This document shows, piece after piece, positions 6,414 to 10,556 of a DNA stretch of 10,556 nucleotides. The position numbers were made by a program, and so were the translations under genes. The stretch is from Rhodospirillaceae bacterium UBA4479. GTDB lineage: Bacteria > Pseudomonadota > Alphaproteobacteria > Rhodospirillales > Casp-alpha2. The notes beneath the pieces were generated by a model. That model made no database searches. It worked only from the letters and a program-made list of their open reading frames with translations, and had not been told where the DNA came from. Position 1 is the stretch's first letter; every line of letters begins with the position of its first letter. The stretch spans positions 1 through 10,556 of the forward strand of contig DGNZ01000168.1 in the NCBI GenBank assembly GCA_002389175.1. Direction: 5' to 3'.

Positions 6414-7760
6414 CTAAGCCGCTTCTGCGTCGCTTTGTTCAATATAATCGTCCAGCCAAACTGCCGTGCGTAGCAACCGCGCGTCGTCGCCCTTTTTACC
6501 GACGAGTTGCACACCCAGTGGCATCCCTGCCCCACCCTGCATGAGTGGCAACGTAATCGCGGGCATGCCGGTATACGTCCAAAGCGTACAAAATGCCGGG
6601 CTGCCGGTGGCATCCAAACCGACAGGTGCCTCGCCCGCCGTCGATGGTGTCAAAATGGCATCGTATTCTGTCATCAACTGATCAAGGCCGCGTTCAAGTT
6701 CACGCTGGCGTTCAATCGCGATATTATATTCAACGGCAGTGACCGATTGACCACGCACAATCATCTCGGTCAACGTGGTGCTGAATTTCTCGGGCACGCG
6801 ACCAAAATCATAAGCAAAATTCTTTGCCAAATCGGCTTCCATGATGACGCGCTGTAATTCAAACGTCTCATCATACACCTCGCCGATTTCGACCTCGTCA
6901 CAACGATCACCTAGAAAGTCTGCCATTTCAGCAAATGCAGCCTGGGTTTCAGCGTCGGCCTGATCCCATGCGGGTGATTTCAAGAAACCGACCTTTGGAG
7001 GCATGGGGGGTGCCGACATCGCGATATCATGCAAGTGCGGGCGCGCGGAGGGGCGCATGTCGGAATCAGCGCCATCAAACGACATCATTGTTTCAGCCAT
7101 AATCGCGGCATCTTCGACAGAACGCGCGAAAACCCCGACCTGATCCAACGGTGGCGATTGGCGAAGCGCGCCACTTCTGGAAATCAAACCAAACGATGGC
7201 TTGTAACCGACCACGCCACAGAACGACGCCGGACGGATGGTTGATCCATTGGTTTGCGAACCCAACGCCAACGGCACCATATAAGACGCCACTGCTGCGG
7301 CTGACCCGCTTGACGATCCACCAGGTGTACGCGTCGCATCATGAGGGTTCGTCGTCTTGCCAGGGGCGTAGACCGCGAACTCAGTCGTGACGGTTTTACC
7401 TATCACAACAGCCCCCGCTTGACGTAATTGTGCGACGGCAGACGCATCATTCATTGTCCGCCGCCCCGCATGAATGGGGGAGCCGTGCTCGGTCGGGAAG
7501 TCTTCGGTATCAAAGATATCCTTAATGCCGACAGGGACCCCATTTAAGGGCCCTTGTGCGGCACCATCATAGTGTAGCTTGTCGGCAACCTTGGCTTGGT
7601 TAAGGGCGTTCTCCGCATCCAGATGCGTCCATGCCTGTACCGTTGGCTCAAACTCCTCGATGCGTTTAAGGCACGCTTCGACCAGTTGAACCGAGGTGAT
7701 GTCACCATCCCGGATCGCCTTGGCTGCCGCAGCAGCCCCGAGGGAATACAGGTTTTCCAT
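6414..7760 (-). CDS. Amidase (amidase signature family)
   Basis: This 448-residue cytoplasmic amidohydrolase carries the Ser-cisSer-Lys triad: K80 in GVPVGIKD, the cis-serine S149 at the start of the Ser run in GGSSSGSAAAVA (147-158), and nucleophile S173 in QTNGSTIRPASFCG (169-182). The motif has Asn171 where many members have Gly, and no catalytic residue is missing. The family splits carboxamides, ureido-carboxylates such as allophanate, or aryl amides, releasing ammonia. It resembles the GatA/AtzF-like group, but its genomic position beside a TRAP transporter and not gatB/gatC argues against a tRNA amidotransferase subunit. It starts 24 nt after the large TRAP permease, with an AGGA ribosome-binding site about 9 nt upstream, and probably shares that operon. 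The imported compound may be its substrate; this is inference. Length is normal. Confidence 0.88.
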   Translation of the reverse strand: MENLYSLGAAAAAKAIRDGDITSVQLVEACLKRIEEFEPTVQAWTHLDAENALNQAKVADKLHYDGAAQGPLNGVPVGIKDIFDTEDFPTEHGSPIHAGRRTMNDASAVAQLRQAGAVVIGKTVTTEFAVYAPGKTTNPHDATRTPGGSSSGSAAAVASYMVPLALGSQTNGSTIRPASFCGVVGYKPSFGLISRSGALRQSPPLDQVGVFARSVEDAAIMAETMMSFDGADSDMRPSARPHLHDIAMSAPPMPPKVGFLKSPAWDQADAETQAAFAEMADFLGDRCDEVEIGEVYDETFELQRVIMEADLAKNFAYDFGRVPEKFSTTLTEMIVRGQSVTAVEYNIAIERQRELERGLDQLMTEYDAILTPSTAGEAPVGLDATGSPAFCTLWTYTGMPAITLPLMQGGAGMPLGVQLVGKKGDDARLLRTAVWLDDYIEQSDAEAA

Positions 7761-7784
7761 CGGTTGTATCCTACCTTCCTATGA

Positions 7785-9134
7785 TCAGCCTGGGCCGAAG
7801 AAGTATTCGGGCAACCACAGCGCCAGCCCAGGGAAGTTGTACAACAGTACCATCGAGAAAATCACGATCCCTAAGTATGGCATAATCCCCGAGAAAATAT
7901 CCATCAGTTGGACATGCGGCGGTGCCACACCCTTCAGGTAATAGGCAGCCATCGCCATCGGCGGTGTCAGGAACGAGGTCTGCAAGTTCAGTGCAACCAG
8001 CATCCCAAAGAACAATGGATCTACGCTGAAGTGATCCAGAAGTGGCAAGAAAATCGGCACAAAGATGATGATGATCTCGGTCCATTCCAGCGGCCAACCG
8101 AGCAGGAAGATCGTGGCCTGTGCCAAAATCAAGAAACCAACTGTCCCAACATCAAGATGTAAGAACCAGTCTTTGATGATGTCGTGCCCACCCAGATACG
8201 AGAACACCGCCGCAAAGGTCCAAGACCCAACAAACAACCAACACACCATGGCGGATGTTTTTGCGGTCAAATAGACGGCTTCTTTGAGGCGCGTCCAGGT
8301 CAATGAGCGATACAGCACGGCCAACAGGAGCCCACCAAAGGCGCCCACGGCAGCCGCTTCTGCAGGTGTTGCAAGCCCAAGGAGGATAGCACCCAAGACG
8401 GACATGATCAGTACAGCCAGCGGTACAAACGACGTCACAAGTTCGTAGAGGACCTTGCCCATACTGACATCGACGTTTTCCGGTTTCGGTGCCAACTTCG
8501 GATTGATCGTGGCGCGAGTCACAACATTGATCATGTAAAAACCGGCCAGCATAAAGCCAGGGATCAGCGCAGCAGCATAAAGCCGAAGCGGTGAAATCTC
8601 GGCAATAGCGGCATAAACGATCAGCATGATCGACGGTGGGATTAAAATCCCTAAGCAACCACCCGCGCAAATGACGCCGGATGCGAACTTAACGTCGTAT
8701 TTCTTCTCAAGCATCGCAGGGAACGCCAACATGCCCATCAACGTCACAACCGCACCAATAATACCTGTCGCCGTCGCGAACACCGCACATGTCGCCAAAG
8801 CTGCCACAGCCATGGAGCCTGGCAGGTTGCGGGCGGCGAGTTGAAAGCTGAAGAACAAGCGATTGACGATGTTCGCCCTCTCAACCACGTAGCCCATAAA
8901 TAAGAATAGCGGGACGGCCACCAACACATCGTTCGACATGACCGAGAATGTATTTTGGACAAACAGATCAAATATTCGGTTATCCAATAAGTGTTTCATC
9001 CGCATCGGATCAAAATAGGCGTAATACCCAAAGCCCAGGCCCATCGCGATCAACGTAAATGCGATCGGAAATCCAAGAAGGACCACGAAAATGAACAGGC
9101 CCAACATCATCAGGGCGATTTGAGGATCGGTCAT
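7785..9134 (-). CDS. dctM: TRAP transporter large permease (DctM type, FcbT3-like subclass)
   Basis: This 449-residue polytopic inner-membrane protein has about 12 hydrophobic segments and DctM landmarks: GFPIAFTLIAMG near the N-terminus (21-32), GILIPPSIM (162-170) and GLATPAEAAAVGAFGG (253-268). It is the ion-coupled (usually sodium) translocating subunit that takes substrate from the periplasmic binding protein. Similarity in style to the mannitol/chloroaromatic TRAP subclass is my recognition, not a database result. Its ATG overlaps the TGA of the small permease gene by 4 nt (ATGA), with GGAGA 7 nt upstream, so the two membrane subunits should be made in a coupled way. The gene is intact, with no frameshift. 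Confidence 0.93.
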   Translation of the reverse strand: MTDPQIALMMLGLFIFVVLLGFPIAFTLIAMGLGFGYYAYFDPMRMKHLLDNRIFDLFVQNTFSVMSNDVLVAVPLFLFMGYVVERANIVNRLFFSFQLAARNLPGSMAVAALATCAVFATATGIIGAVVTLMGMLAFPAMLEKKYDVKFASGVICAGGCLGILIPPSIMLIVYAAIAEISPLRLYAAALIPGFMLAGFYMINVVTRATINPKLAPKPENVDVSMGKVLYELVTSFVPLAVLIMSVLGAILLGLATPAEAAAVGAFGGLLLAVLYRSLTWTRLKEAVYLTAKTSAMVCWLFVGSWTFAAVFSYLGGHDIIKDWFLHLDVGTVGFLILAQATIFLLGWPLEWTEIIIIFVPIFLPLLDHFSVDPLFFGMLVALNLQTSFLTPPMAMAAYYLKGVAPPHVQLMDIFSGIMPYLGIVIFSMVLLYNFPGLALWLPEYFFGPG

Positions 9135-9715
9135 CGTGGCGTCTCCGAAGATAGGTCTTCTTTTTCATGTAACAGCATGGTTTCGGTTTCCTGGACGTCA
9201 TCAAGACGCGCGGGCCAGTAGCCATTTTTAATGCACTGGATGCATCGGATGGCTTCGGCGATGCCTTGCATTAAAACCAAAAATCCTGAAATGGGGATCA
9301 ACGTTTTAAAGAAATAAATCTGGATTCTGGCGGGGCTGGACCAACTGACTTCATTATAGAACCAGGAATCAGACGCATAGAAAAAGCCATAATAAACAAG
9401 GCATATGGCGCCTGGGAAAAGGAACAAAATGTATAACGTGAGGTCGACACTTGCCCGGACTTTGATTGGCATCAATCGATACAAGACATCACCACGGACA
9501 TGGGCATCCTGCGACAATGCATAGGCCCCCGCCATCATGAACAAAGCACCGTACATCTGAACGCTCATATCAAACGCCCACACGGTCGGTGCCCCAAGAA
9601 CGTACCTGACGAACACTTCGTAACAGGTCGATAGGGTGAGAATCATAATGCACCACGCGAACGTTTTACCGGTCCAGGCGCTTAAACTGTCGATGAAATA
9701 CAGAACACGGGTCAT
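9131..9715 (-). CDS. dctQ: TRAP transporter small permease (DctQ type, FcbT2-like subclass)
   Basis: This 194-residue membrane protein has four hydrophobic segments (about 17-39, 52-69, 90-112 and 133-155). It has the DctQ pattern FIDSLSAWTGKTFAWCI (7-23), YEVFVRYVLGAPTVWAFD (32-49) and the conserved loop HVRGDVLYRLMP (72-83). The last 35 residues form a charged cytoplasmic tail. DctQ pairs with the large permease and is required for TRAP uptake. The start is supported by GAGG about 9 nt upstream. The gene follows the binding-protein gene after about 100 nt containing stem-loops and ends in a 4-nt overlap with the large permease gene. Confidence 0.93.
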   Translation of the reverse strand: MTRVLYFIDSLSAWTGKTFAWCIMILTLSTCYEVFVRYVLGAPTVWAFDMSVQMYGALFMMAGAYALSQDAHVRGDVLYRLMPIKVRASVDLTLYILFLFPGAICLVYYGFFYASDSWFYNEVSWSSPARIQIYFFKTLIPISGFLVLMQGIAEAIRCIQCIKNGYWPARLDDVQETETMLLHEKEDLSSETPR

Positions 9716-9740
9716 AAATCACAACCTCGATAAAAGTCTT

Positions 9741-9782
9741 AAAATAAAAGCCCGGAAGGGCGGTGCCAAACTGACACCGCCC
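9741..9782 (-). terminator. Stem-loop with U-rich tract between dctP and dctQ, possible partial terminator
   Basis: On the minus strand GGGCGGTG (9775-9782) pairs perfectly with CACCGCCC (9758-9765); a G-T pair and two further pairs can extend the stem around a small loop. A second, mutually exclusive stem, GCCC-TTCC-GGGC (9750-9761), is followed directly by TTTTATTTT (9741-9749), the usual layout of an intrinsic terminator. The site lies inside the operon between the binding protein and permease genes. Incomplete termination or mRNA end protection, giving more binding protein than permease, is the simplest explanation; this is inferred from the layout. Confidence 0.6.
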
Positions 9783-9793
9783 ACCGAACATTA

Positions 9794-9811
9794 ATCGGTA
9801 AAAATACCGAT
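9794..9811 (-). repeat. Short perfect hairpin just after dctP stop
   Basis: ATCGGTA (9794-9800) and TACCGAT (9805-9811) form a perfect 7-bp stem with a 4-nt loop that reads UUUU in the transcript. It begins 3 nt after the dctP stop codon and is not followed by a U-tract. It probably acts with the neighbouring larger stem-loop as a 3' end barrier for the dctP message. Confidence 0.5.
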
Positions 9812-9814
9812 GAC

Positions 9815-10556
9815 TTAGAGAGCGCCGAAGTAGTGCTCGTATGCACCACGGTAGTCTGGTGCGTTGTTGAGCGCGTAGGCACCGTGGCGTTTCGCCCATG
9901 CTTTTTGCGACGCGATAACTTTCGCGAAGAATGGATCATCTTTGCTGAGGCGTTCAACAACAATGTCCCAAGCTTTGAGCTGGTCGGCCATAACGGAATC
10001 TGGTGTACGGTGAACGTTAACGCCAAATTTCTCTTTAAGGACCACGAGATCAGCTGAGTAACGCTCCATAGCTTTCCACGCCATATCGGTGGAAGCGGCT
10101 TCGGAAGCATACTCAAGGATCGAGCGCTGTTCTTCGGACATGCTCTCGAAGAGTGTCTTATTGAAGATAATTTCAAAGCACTCTTGCGACTGGTGGAAGC
10201 TACCCAAGTGATAGTGCTTGGAAACATCCTGCATACCAAAATCTTTATCAGACGTTGGGTTGTTGAATTCAGCAGCATCGATCAGGCCGGATTTCATTGC
10301 AGGCTGGATTTCACCACCTGGCAATTGAACAACCGACATGCCCATTTCTTGAAGAACGTCAGCAGCCAAACCAACGGTCCGGTACTTCAGGCCCTTCATT
10401 TGCGAAGAGTCTTTGATTTCTTCTTTGAACCAACCCAATGGCTGCGCAGGCATTGGGCCTGAGAAGAAGCCAACAAGATCAAGACGAAGTTTGTCGTGCA
10501 TCAGTTCGTAGTAGAGGTCACGACCACCACCGTACTGAATCCAACCCATCATTTCG
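9815..10556 (-). CDS. dctP: TRAP transporter periplasmic substrate-binding protein (DctP type, FcbT1/TakP-like), N-terminus outside window
   Basis: The frame is open to the right edge, so the first methionine visible (10550-10552) is internal and about one third of a usual 350-370 residue protein, including the signal peptide, is missing. About 246 residues are visible. The hinge segment GLKYRTVGLAADVLQEMG carries the conserved TRAP arginine (codon 10379-10381), which in characterised family members binds a substrate carboxylate. It is followed by PGGEIQPAMKSGLIDAAEF, the usual second-domain ligand segment. A carboxylate ligand is therefore likely, perhaps a keto acid or amide-bearing organic acid; the exact compound is unknown. 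The protein captures substrate in the periplasm and hands it to the DctQM permease encoded downstream. The gene ends with TAA 3 nt before a stem-loop. Confidence 0.92.
   Translation of the reverse strand, partial: EMMGWIQYGGGRDLYYELMHDKLRLDLVGFFSGPMPAQPLGWFKEEIKDSSQMKGLKYRTVGLAADVLQEMGMSVVQLPGGEIQPAMKSGLIDAAEFNNPTSDKDFGMQDVSKHYHLGSFHQSQECFEIIFNKTLFESMSEEQRSILEYASEAASTDMAWKAMERYSADLVVLKEKFGVNVHRTPDSVMADQLKAWDIVVERLSKDDPFFAKVIASQKAWAKRHGAYALNNAPDYRGAYEHYFGAL

Noticed and set aside
8152..8670. 172-codon minus-strand frame overlapping dctM
   Set aside because: It is an alternative frame of the intact large permease, full of Cys, Arg and Trp, with no motif.
9739..10278. 179-codon minus-strand frame overlapping dctP
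   Set aside because: It is Ser/Thr/Lys-rich low-complexity translation in the wrong frame of the binding protein gene.
10550..10552. ATG near the right edge as the start of dctP
   Set aside because: There is no signal peptide after it, the frame stays open to the edge, and the family is over 100 residues longer.

Overview
The window reads as a stretch of an alphaproteobacterial chromosome, probably from a marine or otherwise heterotrophic member of the group. This placement is inferred from gene content, protein style and roughly balanced base composition; there is no rRNA or other direct taxonomic marker. Coding density is high. Apart from one gene tail at the left edge, every gene lies on the minus strand, so the natural reading direction is from position 10556 down to 242.

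From the right edge, the first block is a TRAP transporter operon of the mannitol/chloroaromatic (FcbT-like) subclass. It holds a truncated periplasmic binding protein (9815-10556), an intercistronic region with several stem-loops and a U-rich tract (9741-9811), the small permease (9131-9715) and the large permease (7785-9134). The two permease genes overlap by 4 nt. An amidase-signature hydrolase (6414-7760) starts 24 nt after the large permease and is probably in the same transcription unit. The block looks like uptake followed by cytoplasmic amide hydrolysis of a small organic compound.

The second block (5808-6364) holds two small membrane-protein genes that I do not recognise. One encodes a 59-residue protein with two membrane segments (6185-6364); the other encodes a 101-residue protein with one clear membrane segment (5808-6113). 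Next is a small single-domain transaldolase gene (5088-5741). Its active-site residues (E57, F129, K83) fit the transaldolase branch better than fructose-6-phosphate aldolase.

The third block (242-4941) is a tight four-gene cassette: a GldA-like ABC ATPase, a GldF-like membrane subunit, a GldG-like subunit with a large extracytoplasmic domain, and a DUF4340 protein. Junctions are 8 nt overlap, 10 nt gap and 9 nt gap, so it is very likely one operon encoding one envelope complex of unknown substrate. A candidate sigma-70 promoter and an 11-bp perfect stem-loop lie between it and the transaldolase gene.

The plus-strand gene at the left edge is the C-terminal 77 residues of an M20-type amidohydrolase of the N-carbamoyl-amino-acid hydrolase/allantoate amidohydrolase group. 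It converges on the DUF4340 gene with only 6 nt between the stop codons. I saw no RNA genes, CRISPR arrays, insertion sequences or phage genes. No gene-free stretch exceeds about 150 nt. The least understood parts are the Gld-like cassette and the two small membrane proteins; nothing here proves a new system.
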